Assembly (NCBI GenBank): GCA_029204225.1
Contig: CM055092.1
Span: 38,821,800-38,885,799, forward strand
DNA: 64,000 nt
Direction of reading: 5' to 3'
Source: Diphasiastrum complanatum
Taxonomy: Eukaryota; Streptophyta; Lycopodiopsida; Lycopodiales; Lycopodiaceae
In this document: piece by piece, positions 1 to 10,331 of the stretch
How positions within the stretch are numbered: position 1 is the first letter of the stretch
How the letters are laid out: every line of letters starts with the position of its first letter
The notes under the pieces: generated by a model
Told to the model about the DNA's origin: nothing
What the model saw: the letters and a program-made list of their open reading frames with translations, nothing else
Database searches by the model: none
Program-made: the position numbers and the translations under genes

Positions 1-2916
1 AATGAATGGATGTACGCAAAATTCACCATAGGCTATACCTGAGTTGCTCGCCCATCTCCCATAGATACTGATGTTGATCTGCCTCTCCTACATCCCATGT
101 AGGCTCAACTTCCCATGCTTGATGTTGCTAACTCTGATTTGACGAGTGTATAGGCCTCCCACCAAGGAGCCTATCTCACCAACACATCCATTATAGCACC
201 CAAGCCAAAGCGAATGCAAACTAGATCCACTATCGTGATGAATAACTCACCCATGATCCATAGCATGTCAGGTAGGATAGCTCCAGAATCCTGTACCCTG
301 TACCATCTGATCACCAAGTATCCATTAACCATTGATGGCTCTCCAAGAATCTGTCCACCTGTAGTGCAACTAGACTCCAACTAGATCTAACCAAAAACTG
401 CATCCTGCTTACCAAATAATGATGGATAAAGACAACATGTAATGCCAACCTGGAGATTACTATGTATATAACCATGCAGCTGACCTGATCACTCGCCAAA
501 GTATCAGCTGTTATTCTTTGAGCAACCATCTCCATCCATGTCGGCTCACAACCATGGGCATGTTGGATCCACATGACCCCGTAATGCTCTCCATGCCCTC
601 AGGATATGTACCACCACAGGTACACTCCATGCCACCTAACTCCAAGTAGGCTTGACCCATTCCTAGGTCACCACATGATGCTCCAGCTGAAGATCATCAT
701 TCATACATCAAATGACATATCATACCTGAGCAACTGTAGCATATCTCTGAGTGCCACCCCAATGGACTCGTCATCCACATACTATGCTCACCTGATGTCT
801 CTGATTCTGGTCACCATCCTGGTAGACAATCCAAACTCCAAAGCATCACCTGCTCCACAAGGCTCCTAGCATCTGCTCGCTCTCCCTGGCTATGTGCCAC
901 CCGACACCATGCCAACGCAAGCATATCCCTGAGTCGCCGCACACGGGATCAGGTTTATGGTTTTGAGTGACTCCCTCTAGGCTTATCCCTGATCTCACCA
1001 CCTGAGAATCTACACCATAGAAATTCCAACAACTGTGCCAAGCCTAGACTCCTGCAAATACAGCCAAATGCATGAAAGCTTTAAGTAGCTTATCCACGCC
1101 CGTGATGGTAGATGCCTCCCCATCGATGCCAATGTCCAAAACTGGCCCCTTGCTGTAATGTCATCTTGTACTCCCAAATGAACACACCATGAAGTCCTCG
1201 CCATCAGTGTCCCCTGTAGTAGATTGCTAGCAAAACACTCACCATAGTATTTTCCCTTCGATCACACTCTATGCGATCTCCATCAGCTCTCCAGCCTAGA
1301 GCTTGCTCTCAAAGCTTCCCGCTTTGCCCATTTGCATTTGCAGCTTCCTGATTCTATCATGAATCCCACTTCTAAGTCCTGTCCATGCCAATGACTCAAG
1401 TCCAATATGAAATAACTGCCCCCTGATGATCATCCCATGTCTTTTTTGCAGTGCTTTCCCTACCAGGTATCCCAATGCCATCCCTGATCACAAAGATCTG
1501 AGCATCTACCCTGTAGTGCCCACCTGTATTCCCCCAAGCTAGCTCCTAGCTGCTCCTGTGAATGGTTGCAAACCACTCCCTGAGAATACACTGAGATGTG
1601 AACTCCAAAGCCACCATCAAGTCCTTCACATGACTGTGCATGCCAGTATCCCTCCAAGTGAATCTGTGAGATCTTCCATGGCCCAAACCAAATGATCTTC
1701 ACCTTGCCATCACTGGAATCTGCAACTTTGATGCAATATTGATATGGCAAATTGACTTGACTTATCCAAACTGGCAATTGAAGTGTATCTCCGAGATGAC
1801 AAACCTAATACACTACTCCACAGCTACAATGACTTGATCAAAATTGACTTACTGACTACAAAACCGCAAAATCATCACACTCACCACTCGCCAAGAGCAT
1901 CCAAAGTGTGATTATCAACGCGTTCTTCATCCTCTGCATGTCCCACACATAGTTCATCCAATGCAAGTCCGCTATCTTGCCCAATGGCTTCCAATTGGCA
2001 CTACCTCGCACTTCCATCACCTATGACCGCCAAAATGTGTGTACCTCCAAGCTAGCCCGTATTTCCCTCCGAACAAGAAATTTTCAAGCTGCAGATGCGT
2101 ATGTCAATGCAGCTATCACATGACTCGACAATGCCACTGCCGATCATACCTGTGAGAGCGTTCCCCCAAAACGCCACTTGATGTTGGTTGGTTCAAACCC
2201 CAAGAGTTGAACTTGATCACAAGAATTTTTCACCTGTAACCAGCAGACCATGCCTACCTCTCACCTGTGATTGCTTGCCCGCTCAAAATTGTCACCAATG
2301 ATGAGTAGTCACACCGCCAAATTGCACTTCCGTTGCCAATACTAGCTTTCTCCACACAATTCCGCTGCTATTCGCTCCCATACTGCATTTATCACTTTCA
2401 AACACCCTATTACCCTATCAGGAGTAAGTAGTAATGATTCAAAAGTGATAATGCCTCATTGTACCGCCCTAGCAGGTTTCACCAGCCAAAAATTGCCCCG
2501 AATTTGGCCCTATGATACCCAGATAACGAATGTAGCCCATCACTAGGTCACCTGCACTCCGCTTGATAGAATGGTGACAAAAACACCCCAAAACATGTTT
2601 CTTCCAGTATGTGATGTTGCTCTGTCTGCTGGCTCTGAGCAGCCAGTTTCAAGGGTCATTTTGGCCCGAGGATGGCCAAAAAAGGTGCCTTCTAGCCTAG
2701 GATAGCGCTCTCCAAAATGCCTTGCAAAAAATGAGCTAGTTCTTCATAATGAAGATTTTTAATGAAGTGAAGTCCATTCTGGACTTCGGGTCTCTTCATT
2801 GAATTTCACATTGAAAATTTTTAATGAAGAGAAGGGTGCTTTTGACCTTCAGGCCCCTTCACTTGCCATCTAACGGCCGATCTCTAGTCGACTGTCCACA
2901 CCTCATCCCGAAGGTA
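1..2916 (+). repeat. Long unknown repeat A, copy 1 (left end cut by window)
   Basis: This stretch is nearly identical to 46361-49303 and to the inverted copy ending at 59814. The full unit, seen at 45440-49303, starts TGTTAGGATC and runs about 3.9 kb to the start of module B. No reading frame longer than about 105 codons is kept, and the frames in the three copies are interrupted. I recognise no protein motif, internal LTR pair or primer-binding site. The TG start would suit an LTR or a large non-autonomous retroelement, but that is only inference. Confidence 0.7.
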
Positions 2917-3600
2917 TGTGGTTGTAAAAGAAGATAAGATACTATGCTTCTCAAGTTAAGAAGAAAATAACATAAACTTGACAATTGAATTGACTATAAT
3001 GATAATCTTGTAATTCGATATTTGCTTTGATCTACTAGGACTAATTGACATTGTCCATTTTACTTTGCACAATGTTCACAATCAGTATTCACAATATTCA
3101 TGATCACTATTCACAAATGAAAATCTTAAAATCTAAGTTTCTCAGTTTCTCAGAATCTCAGTTTTTCAGAATCTCAATTTCTCAAAATCTCAGTTTCTCA
3201 ATTTCTCAAAATCTTAGTTTTTCAAAATTTTCGTTTCTCAGAATCTCAGTTTCTCAAGATCTTAGTTTTTCAGTTTCTCAGTTTCTTAGAATCTCAGTTT
3301 TTCAGTTTCTCAATATTCTCAATTACAATGATTACAAATCATCATTAAAGTAATCTTCAGGACGCATCTCTGAAAATTCATCATCCAATACGGAAGATAT
3401 TTCTTGCAAAAAGAAACACAATTGCAAAATTATAATTAGATAGAGATCAGTTCTTATTGGTGAAAACTTATTGATGATTTATATTTGTCACAAAACTCAA
3501 AATCAATTGCAAACTCAATAATCTCCATGTCATTTCTCAATAAAAATAAGCCATAACAAAAAGCATGACTTAGATCCTCTTTTCAAATCAAATAATACTC
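2917..3600 (+). repeat. Module B, left end (TGTGGTTGTAAAAG terminus) with minisatellite
   Basis: All four B copies share a sharp left border at TGTGGTTGTAAAAGAAG (2917, 32008, 49304, and inverted at 59813). The sequence in front is repeat A in three copies and Helitron DNA at 32008, so this is a true element or recombination edge. At about 3121-3330 lies a degenerate minisatellite built from TTTCTCAGAATCTCAG-like units of 10-25 bp. The short open frame across it is a by-product of the repeat. Homology among B copies continues rightward through the captured gene pieces. Confidence 0.7.
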
Positions 3601-3607
3601 CAACATC

Positions 3608-3785
3608 TCAGTCACCTATTTTGCGAGGATTGATTCTATGCTTATTTGGTTGAGGCTGAGCAGGGAAACCCTTAGCATCTGAAGCTGCCTGTTTAGGAAA
3701 ATTTGTTTGATGTCGCTTACCCTGTGTGTGGGCCAAATTTTTTCCTTCATTGTTGTGAAGAGTCAAGCACAACTTGCATTCATAA
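3608..3785 (-). pseudogene. SF3A2: Captured exon fragment of splicing factor SF3A2 (SAP62/PRP11)
   Basis: Read on the minus strand, the peptide contains YECKLCLTLHNNEG, AHTQGKRHQTN and PAQPQPNK. These are the hallmarks of the C2H2 (matrin-type) zinc finger of SF3A subunit 2, the U2 snRNP protein needed for prespliceosome assembly. The zinc ligands CxxC and HxxxxxH are all present. Only about 59 residues of a roughly 200+ residue plant protein remain. The exon opens right after a TGTAG acceptor and intron-like DNA, so the piece was copied from genomic DNA, not from mRNA. Further copies are at 50005-50182 (nearly whole) and 32524-32559 (a stub). It is a passenger fragment and unlikely to be functional. 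Identity is strong from motif recognition. Confidence 0.85.
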
Positions 3786-3790
3786 CTACA

Positions 3791-4564
3791 CATTTACCAA
3801 CCAGGCAAAAGCTCTATCTATCTTAATATGTGCATGCTCATGTGCACACACATGTAGCATAGCATTCACAAAAATGTCAATTCAGTGCTAGTTGTTTCAT
3901 GAGTTGGCAGAAAATCAGCGCTTCAAAGAAGTTGTACAACAACAAACCAATTAATATAGATATCATCAAATGAGTTTGTCAAAAGAATTAAAAATAGAAA
4001 TAGGATGTATCTTAATTAAGGTAGCAGATGGATTTGTAGGCCGAGAAGAATTCAATGCTTTGAACTATTAAGAAAATGATATAAAAAACGTCACATCAGA
4101 ATATAGTAGTCGTTTTCCTGATAATTGCATGGAGAAAGCAAGCCATTAACAAGATGCCTCTCGCGGGATCTCATGGTCACATATATCACTTCATTCATTT
4201 GCGCAATAAACAACATTAATACCACTTCACAATAAATACAATTTTTGCGTGACATTTATTGATCCTTGAAGCAATTGTTTTCTGCCTCTACCTAAGCTCA
4301 CAATAGTAGTCGTTGTATCTTGGAGTCAGCATCCATGTGAGAAGCAAGCTGTACAGTTGCTTTGTATGAATGAAATTTTTGTTCCATTACGCAATCTAGG
4401 TTATTATTGTCCATCTAGAAAAATCCACTAGAATTGACCTTAATGACAATGCAACTCCATGCAATAATGTTTTGAAATTTTACCGTATGGAGAGTTCTTG
4501 TGCGAATTATAAACCTTTCAACTACAGGCGGTAATTGATTTACGAATTTCTTGTTGTTGGTTGA
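3791..4564. other. Module B spacer without recognisable genes
   Basis: AT-rich sequence between the SF3A2 fragment and the next exon-like stretch, conserved in the copies at 32560-33035 and 50196-50960. The part next to the SF3A2 exon is probably its captured upstream intron. I see no coding or RNA feature. Confidence 0.5.
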
Positions 4565-4806
4565 ATTTCTTACAAAAATCCAAGCATAGAGGATATTCCC
4601 TATCTTGCATACGATCTAGCTGAGAAAGAAGTAATGAGCAGATTCGCATCCAACATTACATGCAACAAACTGGATGATTCAAATATTGTCACGAAACACG
4701 AGTGGGGACTTGACTTAGAACTTGCAAATCCTCATGCTTTCTTTAACTTCTTCACTAGCTAGCCTTGTGTCTCAGAAGGTTATGTGTTACCTACTGCTGT
4801 AACAGG
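4565..4806 (+). pseudogene. Unrecognised exon-like fragment on the opposite strand to SF3A2
   Basis: A plus-strand open stretch of about 65 codons includes PYLAYDLAEKEVMSRFAS, KHEWGLDLELANPHAFF and, after one TAG at 4760, PCVSEGYVLPTAVT. It stops at a plausible splice donor (ACAG|GTTTGTTAC). Codon structure is kept in the copy at 50961-51201, where differences are mostly point changes. The composition looks like a real protein exon, not chance. I cannot assign the family. It has no start codon and is probably a third host-gene fragment captured in module B. Confidence 0.45.
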
Positions 4807-4936
4807 TTTGTTACTTTAGATATTGCACTGCCTCAACAAAAACATTGAATAATCTTTATCCAGTCTAATTTGCGAATGTAAGGGATATAAAGAATTTCAA
4901 AAAGCTACCAAAAATCTCATAAGGAAGAAGGGTAAA

Positions 4937-5326
4937 TCAAGTCTGCATAGTACCTAGGTTGTCAACATTGAATCTAATAGCTGTCCATCCACCAACAGGG
5001 ACTCCAATCATATTTATTTCAAGAAGATCCACAAGATTGAATTTTTCTTCGTCTGATGCCTTGCAACCAAAACCACCTCTAACTACAAAGAAATTGTATC
5101 CATGCAAGTGAAAAAGATGATTCTCCGTGACAAGAATACTGATGTCTTGGAAAACAATTTGAATAATATTGCTAAAAGGAATGACCTTAGCTTTTGTACC
5201 CTCTACGAGCTGAAGATTTATAAGCGGATGGCTGGTAAAGTTGAATGTAAAAGGTGGCTTGCTCGGAAAGTCAATTGTGAATACTCCTGGAATTTCGAAA
5301 AAGTAAGCTTGCAGAAGAGCTATTGA
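4937..5326 (-). pseudogene. Captured laccase exon fragment (C-terminal cupredoxin domain)
   Basis: The minus-strand peptide runs ALLQAYFF, GVFTIDFPSKPPFTFNF, GTKAKVIPFSN, VFQD, HLFHLHGYNFFVV, KFNLVDLLEIN, GVPVGGWTAIRF. This is the third cupredoxin domain of plant laccases, multicopper oxidases that oxidise monolignols in the cell wall. The HLHG copper-ligand motif is intact. Homology stops after DNLG at a GTACTATG donor, a position where plant laccase genes have an intron, so genomic DNA was captured. About 130 of a typical 550-580 residues remain. The N-terminal residues of the longer open frame are antisense to Copia RNase H and are not laccase. Copies lie at 51333-51725 and, truncated, at 44359-44605. 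Confidence 0.85.
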
Positions 5327-5331
5327 ATTTC

Positions 5332-5605
5332 CAGGGCCGAGGAGATTCCATGCATTTATTGTGATGATCAAGCATCACAACAACTTGCAACCAATCCTAT
5401 CTTCCATGCTCGAACTAAGCATATCGAGATTGCACACCATATTGTAAGGGAGAAGGTGCAAGCCAAGGAGATCAAGCTTCTTCATGTATCATGATTCAAA
5501 TGTGTTGCTGATATTTTGATTGAACTGTTGCCAAATGACTCATTTATGAAGTTGAGATATGCACTTGGTGTTGTAGATATATTTATTCTAGATTTGCCAA
5601 ACTAG
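5332..5605 (+). pseudogene. Copia RNase H C-terminal fragment
   Basis: The plus frame reads IYCDDQASQQLATNPIFHAR, TKHIEIAHHIVREKV, then VADILIE, ending DLPN-stop. This is the 3' end of a Ty1/Copia pol (RNase H, CDNQ..A..NP.FH.RTKHI). One in-frame TGA interrupts it here and is absent from the copy at 51730-52000. A purine tract, GAGGAGGAA, and the LTR follow directly, as expected at the 3' end of a retrotransposon. It abuts the laccase fragment head to head, with no intervening pol sequence. Confidence 0.85.
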
Positions 5606-5619
5606 ATTTTGAGGAGGAA

Positions 5620-6378
5620 TGTTGAAATTGTCAAATTCTAGCTTTTGACCTATGATTATTTGTACATAAATTGATACCGCACGTGTGGAGCCTGTTCCCA
5701 CCTGTGGATGATAGTATTAAATGCATTTATTTTTAGTTAGATAGAAAAAGTTTTGACTAACACTAGTGAAATGCTAGTCAAGTAGGATTCTCATGATCAA
5801 GCATTCTCATCTGAATAGTGACTGGTTCCCATGTGTGAGAGGTTGTTCCCACGTGTGTACATATCTGGAAAATGTCACTAGCTTATCATGGGAGTTTATT
5901 TTGTAAGTTCCTAAAAGTTACAAAAATTACTTCAAATCAAGGAAAATCATGGTGAGGCAATGGCATCAAGTTAGAAATCAAAGAGGTGAGTGCTTATCTA
6001 GTAGTGATTAATGGATCTGAAGTGATGTGGCATTTCCCACAACATGTTGAATCAACATATCAAGTTGAATTGTACTTGATCTATATATAGATCATTATTG
6101 TGAATATTAAATTTGATAAGAGATCTTGATCTTGTGGCAAATCCATGTTATTTTCACTATTTGTGTTGTGATCTTTTGCATTGAATGCTATCCATAGGTA
6201 ATTTACTTCACTCTCTGTCCACTTTCTGTACAGTGATTGGCTTTGACATCTGTGAGGCTGCCCATCCATTACTTTGATCAATTTACATCACGATCTTACT
6301 AGTTAAGTGCATAAAATTGATCTAAATCAAGATCTAAACATTAGATTTTTGGATGATCAATCTAACTAGCATCCAACA
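5620..6378 (+). repeat. Copia LTR, family 1 (about 759 bp)
   Basis: The LTR starts TGTTGAAATTGTC right after the polypurine tract and ends GCATCCAACA, giving a 5-bp terminal inverted repeat TGTTG/CAACA. Further copies are at 33189-33948, 44872-45439 (interrupted by repeat A), 52018-52776 and 63147-63713 (inverted, interrupted). It carries CACGTGTG-type motifs within TTCCCACGTGTG. No primer-binding site follows, so it is a 3' LTR. Edges are supported by several copies. Confidence 0.85.
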
Positions 6379-7441
6379 CCTCTTGTAAATCGATTGTAGA
6401 TCCATTCTTGGTCCTAAATTTAGAATTTTTCAACAACGCCCAAATGTGAGAGCACCATAGAATTGCCATCTTCTTCTATAGATGCAATTTGTGCATGTGG
6501 AGGAAAAATTGCATGTCATTTCAGACCTTGTTTTTTTATTTTTTTCAAAGAATTTTAGAATTCTCTACAGTCATAAAAGCCCTTCAATTCCATCTTTAAC
6601 AAAATCTTACTAAACTATGTAAATTTGGATTGGGTGGATACAAATCACCAGTAACTATCCAAAGATCAATATTTCATCTATTTTCTAACCTCCAAGAGTT
6701 CATGTCATGTCTATACCCATGCAACCATGGTTGTAAGATATTATAGATCTTAGTTTACATGCATATGATATTTGGTTGCCATTATCATCAAGAATCAACA
6801 CAAATCATATGGAAAATTCTGAAGCAATCCAATGACTAGATGTTTATCTTATGAAAAGTGAAGAGTGAAGTACACATGTTTGATGTTTGAAAAGTGAAAT
6901 AGAAATGTTTAATGTTTGAAAAGTAAAATAATCATGTTTGGTGTTTTGGAAAAGTGAAGGTGAAATAGATGTGTTTGAAGCCTACAATTGAAGAAATTTA
7001 ATGATACCTTTAGGTTTATGTCATTCCTATAGTTCCATTTGAGTTAAAAGTCAACAAGGTACCCTTGGTTCTATTTTTGCCCTACAAAGTAATCATGTAC
7101 TCCAATAGAAATGGGGCTACATTCAACTCTTAACTCTTGAGCACCCTATGTGGTAACCCAAGGTAAAGGTGTCACATGGGACTGATTAGCAAAAAAACTA
7201 TTATGTAGGAAAGAAAAGGGCCCTCTCTGAATCCGAAAAGTGCCCTAACGTGACTAGTTAGACTCCTATTTATGTTTTTCTAAGGCCCAAAATTAGGTCT
7301 TCTAGAACCTTCTATCTCAAGCCACTTGTCCTTTCATGATGAATTCTAGAAGTGGCTTACTCTCCAAGTTACTGAACAATTCTAGCTATTCCCCTCTTTC
7401 TCACACTTATAATTGTGTGTGTGTGCGTATGTGTGCGCGCG

Positions 7442-7444
<3 letters not shown>
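6379..7444. other. Non-coding spacer with short tandem repeat
   Basis: No gene is visible. At about 6868-6985 there are three to four imperfect units of about 29-35 bp built on ATGTTTGATGTTTGAAAAGTG, also found at about 53266-53371. The whole spacer is repeated at 52777-53842 with few changes. Confidence 0.5.
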
Positions 7445-7503
<59 letters not shown>

Positions 7504-7520
7504 AGAGAGAGGGAGGGAGT
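7445..7520. repeat. (GA)n microsatellite
   Basis: Almost pure GA dinucleotides, preceded by a short (GT)n tract. The matching tract in the second segment copy is at 53843-53895. Open frames through it are artefacts. Confidence 0.97.
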
Positions 7521-7636
7521 AGTAGAAACCAACAGAGTCTGAAACTGTTATTGAGAATCTCAAATGAGTACAAATGATGCCCATTTATTCTTGGGGAGGC
7601 CCTTGTCTCATTCATCCTATTGGCTACTTGATAGTG

Positions 7637-7639
<3 letters not shown>

Positions 7640-7707
<68 letters not shown>
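7640..7707. repeat. (GA)n microsatellite, second tract
   Basis: A second GA tract about 130 bp downstream of the first. The matching tract at 54018-54160 is about twice as long, showing slippage since duplication. Confidence 0.97.
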
Positions 7708-7709
<2 letters not shown>

Positions 7710-7740
7710 TACAATCGAAAGAGGGGCTGAATTTCTAGTG

Positions 7741-7853
7741 GGGGAAGGCCCTGCCTGAGGGCCTTTATTGCTGGTAGGGCCCTTGCCCGAGGGCTGGAGC
7801 TCGAGGGCAGGCCCCGACCAGCAAAGAAGGCCCGAGGGGTTTGGGCCTTCCCC
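7741..7853. repeat. GC-rich foldback repeat with 11-bp inverted ends
   Basis: The ends are GGGGAAGGCCC (7741-7751) and GGGCCTTCCCC (7843-7853). The interior has further GAGGGC/GCCCTT inverted pieces, so a long hairpin is possible. It differs sharply in base composition from its surroundings. The same element is at 54180-54292. Two homopolymer T tracts with a GGCCGTTCG segment follow it. It may be a small foldback/MITE-like element; no target duplication was established. Confidence 0.6.
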
Positions 7854-8009
7854 TATGTAATGCGAAGGTTTTTTTTTTTTTTTCGTTTTTTGGCCGTTCG
7901 GTACGACCGTACGCGTGGACCAGTTTTTTTTTTTTTTTCGCAAATTTTTTTACGTTTGTGGTGGAATGTGGATGTGGACAGCCAATGACAGGCTGCCACA
8001 GCACATGCA

Positions 8010-8129
8010 CATTCCACCGGAGAGAGGAGAGAGAACGTGCATTCCACCGGAGAGTGGAGAGAGAACGTGCATTCCATCGGAGAGAGGAGAGAGAAAGTGG
8101 ATTCCATTGGAGAGAGGAGAGTGACAGAT
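8010..8129. repeat. 30-bp minisatellite, four units
   Basis: Units of the form CATTCCACCGGAGAGAGGAG plus AGAGAACGTG repeat four times with single-base changes. The homologous site at 54451-54540 has three units. Confidence 0.9.
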
Positions 8130-8249
8130 TCCTAGGATAGAGAAAATTGGATGGACATTATGCTGCTGGAGGTGGTCCCAAAATTCAAAGGACACATGAG
8201 CACAAGGCATTACGGATTCACTAAAAACCCACAAACTTGGTTAAAAAAT

Positions 8250-8460
8250 ATCGTAATTTTGTATAATTTTGTGTGGGTGCTGCGGAAGAACATTTGGAAG
8301 CATTGCTTTACAAAATTGTAGAATTTTGCAATAGGCTAATGAGAATGTCATCGATTTCAGTGATTTGCAAGGCCAAAAATTTAAATTAAGAAAAGAAATC
8401 TAAAAATAACTAATATTCTTTTGCACAAGATGCAAAAAATGGAAAAATGCCAAAAGAAAA
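8250..8460. repeat. Conserved upstream fragment of the MTPSL unit
   Basis: AATTTTGTGTGGGTGCTGC and the next ~100 bp (through GTCATCGATTTCAGTGATTT) recur at 54660-54790 and, detached from any MTPSL copy, at 23888-24010. No coding potential is visible. It looks like a dispersed repeat or a relic of a fourth unit. Confidence 0.6.
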
Positions 8461-8760
8461 TACTTCACACCCGACATTGCACAACCGTCAATCCTTCCAC
8501 CCTAGTCAATTGGCCCGAAGGCGAGAAAGAGAGACTTTTGCACCTAATTGCCTGCCATTTGGGGCAAAGTAATGGTACGGGATGAGAAGACTCAAAAGAT
8601 GCAAAAGATGCAAAAAGAAAATTCTTCACATCCCACATTCCACAACCTTAGTCAATCCTTCCACCTTAGTCAATTGGCCCGAAGGCGAGAAGGGGAGACT
8701 TTTGCACCTAATTGCCTGCCATTGGGGGCAAGGATGAGAAGAGGACTTGAAATTGTAAGC
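8461..8760. repeat. Direct duplication in the MTPSL copy 1 upstream region
   Basis: Two versions of one block (CTTCACAYCCSACATTSCACAA through GGCCCGAAGGCGAGAA and TTTTGCACCTAATTGCCTGC) stand side by side. The first matches the single block of copy 2 (34091-34215), the second that of copy 3 (54871-54985). This suggests unequal exchange between promoters. Confidence 0.75.
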
Positions 8761-9340
8761 TAAGCTTGGTGGGTCCTCCCATGAAGCCCATTCTAATAAG
8801 AGTATGAAACATGTGTTGCACCTGCTCATGAAATCAAAGTTTGGACTCGTGGGTCACAATCACCTTTCCGGGCTTCTCACGATCCATCCCCTTCGCATTT
8901 GCTACAACCATTGCTACCACAGGCTTCTCCTCTTTCAGATGAGCCTGGAGGAAGAATTGTTCCGTGTGCAAAACAGCTGCTGCTGGAACAGATCAGGACA
9001 ACGTGTGCTACGTGATCAGTGCTGCAGATTGAAGAAGTTAACTGGTGGAGGCGCGGCGGGGACAATTTTGGATGACCAGTAGTTCACAGGTCATGAAAGC
9101 TTCAAGATACACGTGAAAGTTACGAAAAGACTCACAATATACAAACCTGTTGTTGGGGACAACGGTTGGGTTTTTTTTGCCTCATGGGAACTTGGAATGG
9201 GTGATTGAGAATCAGAAGCCAATGGCAAGATTGGCCCATCAGCAGCAGATTTGGGTCGTGCGTGAACCGCGTGCAATTTGCCGTGTGTCAGGGGCATTAG
9301 GCTTGTAGAAGAGTGACCATAGGCACATATGGGCTTAGCT

Positions 9341-9349
9341 CTATAAAAG
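9341..9349 (+). promoter_or_regulatory. TATA box of MTPSL copy 1
   Basis: CTATAAAAG lies in a block strictly conserved upstream of all three MTPSL copies (34815-34823 and 55587-55595). It is a canonical plant TATA element. Transcription would start about 30 bp downstream, leaving a long leader of roughly 950 bp before the first coding ATG. Confidence 0.7.
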
Positions 9350-9374
9350 ATGCTTGCAATAGACTACTCTTGTA

Positions 9375-10331
9375 AGACTATCAGCTGAAGTGTCTCAAGA
9401 GCCGGGAGAGGTGCAGAACGGCCTTTGCTCAGAGCACAGCACACTTCTCAATTACATTTGTCATCGACCATCTTCTAAGTTGTCACCGCTTTGCGAATTT
9501 ATTTTGCCTTTTTTAAATGCGAGCTACTTTTATTTGAGCCGTTTAGATGCCGACACCTGAATAGTATTGAGAAGAATTCTGTGATAATAAGATATCTGGT
9601 GTCTTGAGATATTTACAACATTAGCTCTTTTGTGTCTCAACTTTCAAGTTTCACTCTGTGGCGCAAACAGAGGTGCTGCTTCTCTCTCTCTGAGCTATTG
9701 CAAATACATTCAATTTTTCAGCTGGCATCAGAATATGATATATCTCTTAGAACATCATCTTAGCTCTCTATGTTAGAAAGCATCAATAATATTCCTAAAT
9801 CAGCGCTTTTACGTCTAATGAAATGAGACAAGTTATACAGCAACTCTAAGACGGGAAAGCCAGGCTGTCTTGAATTCCTTGATGATATGTATATGGTTTC
9901 GACAATAGCATAACATGTTATTTTCTCTCGTGCAGAAACTAGAATGAAGTTGCAGAAAAGCATTACTGAATCGATGGAACTGAAAGAAGATATAGCTAAT
10001 TATCATGGGCACAACAAGGTATAACGGATTTAAGTGAATTATCAGATACACGATTTCCAAATCGATGCTTGTGTGAGTGTTAATGGTTGATAGCTCAAGT
10101 ACAAGGATTGGTTTGCTTGTTTGTAGCCTAGATTGAACTGTAATATATTCAAAGCTTTGTAATCGCGGCGAATTTTGCAGACTTAGGGTATGTCACAGGC
10201 GGTGCTTGAAGCACCGAGTTATAAGCCTAGCCACGCTCACCACTTGGCGATTTGTACTGCTGTCTATTCTTGCAGCCAATGTATCTTTGTGTATAAGAGC
10301 ATAACATTAGAGCGTAGTCGCGCATGCTATC
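9375..10331 (+). other. Probable long 5' leader of MTPSL copy 1
   Basis: The stretch lies between the TATA box and the start codon and is conserved in all copies, apart from small indels. It has no long open frame. Pyrimidine-rich acceptor-like sites (TTTTTCAG near 9720, TTCTTGCAG near 10275) make an intron in the 5' UTR plausible but unproven. Confidence 0.4.

Noticed and set aside
1-2916. Possible coding of repeat A on the minus strand (frames of 61-105 codons)
   Set aside because: Frames are interrupted at different places among copies and match no family I recognise.
3045-3353. A 102-codon frame rich in Ser, Phe and Leu
   Set aside because: It is the TTTCTCAG minisatellite read in frame; the copies at 32.2 and 49.5 kb vary in unit number.
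5102-5326. Plus-strand frame across the laccase fragment
   Set aside because: Antisense shadow of the laccase exon, whose motifs are on the minus strand.
7336-7760. Several open frames of repeated Arg-Glu or Ser-Leu residues
   Set aside because: They are translations of (GA)n/(CT)n microsatellites and carry no gene signal.
8804-9082. A 92-codon plus frame upstream of MTPSL copy 1, kept in copies 2 and 3
   Set aside because: It lies upstream of the TATA box. Conservation equals that of the surrounding non-coding DNA, and there is no recognisable motif. The copies are too recent for an open frame to be evidence of selection.
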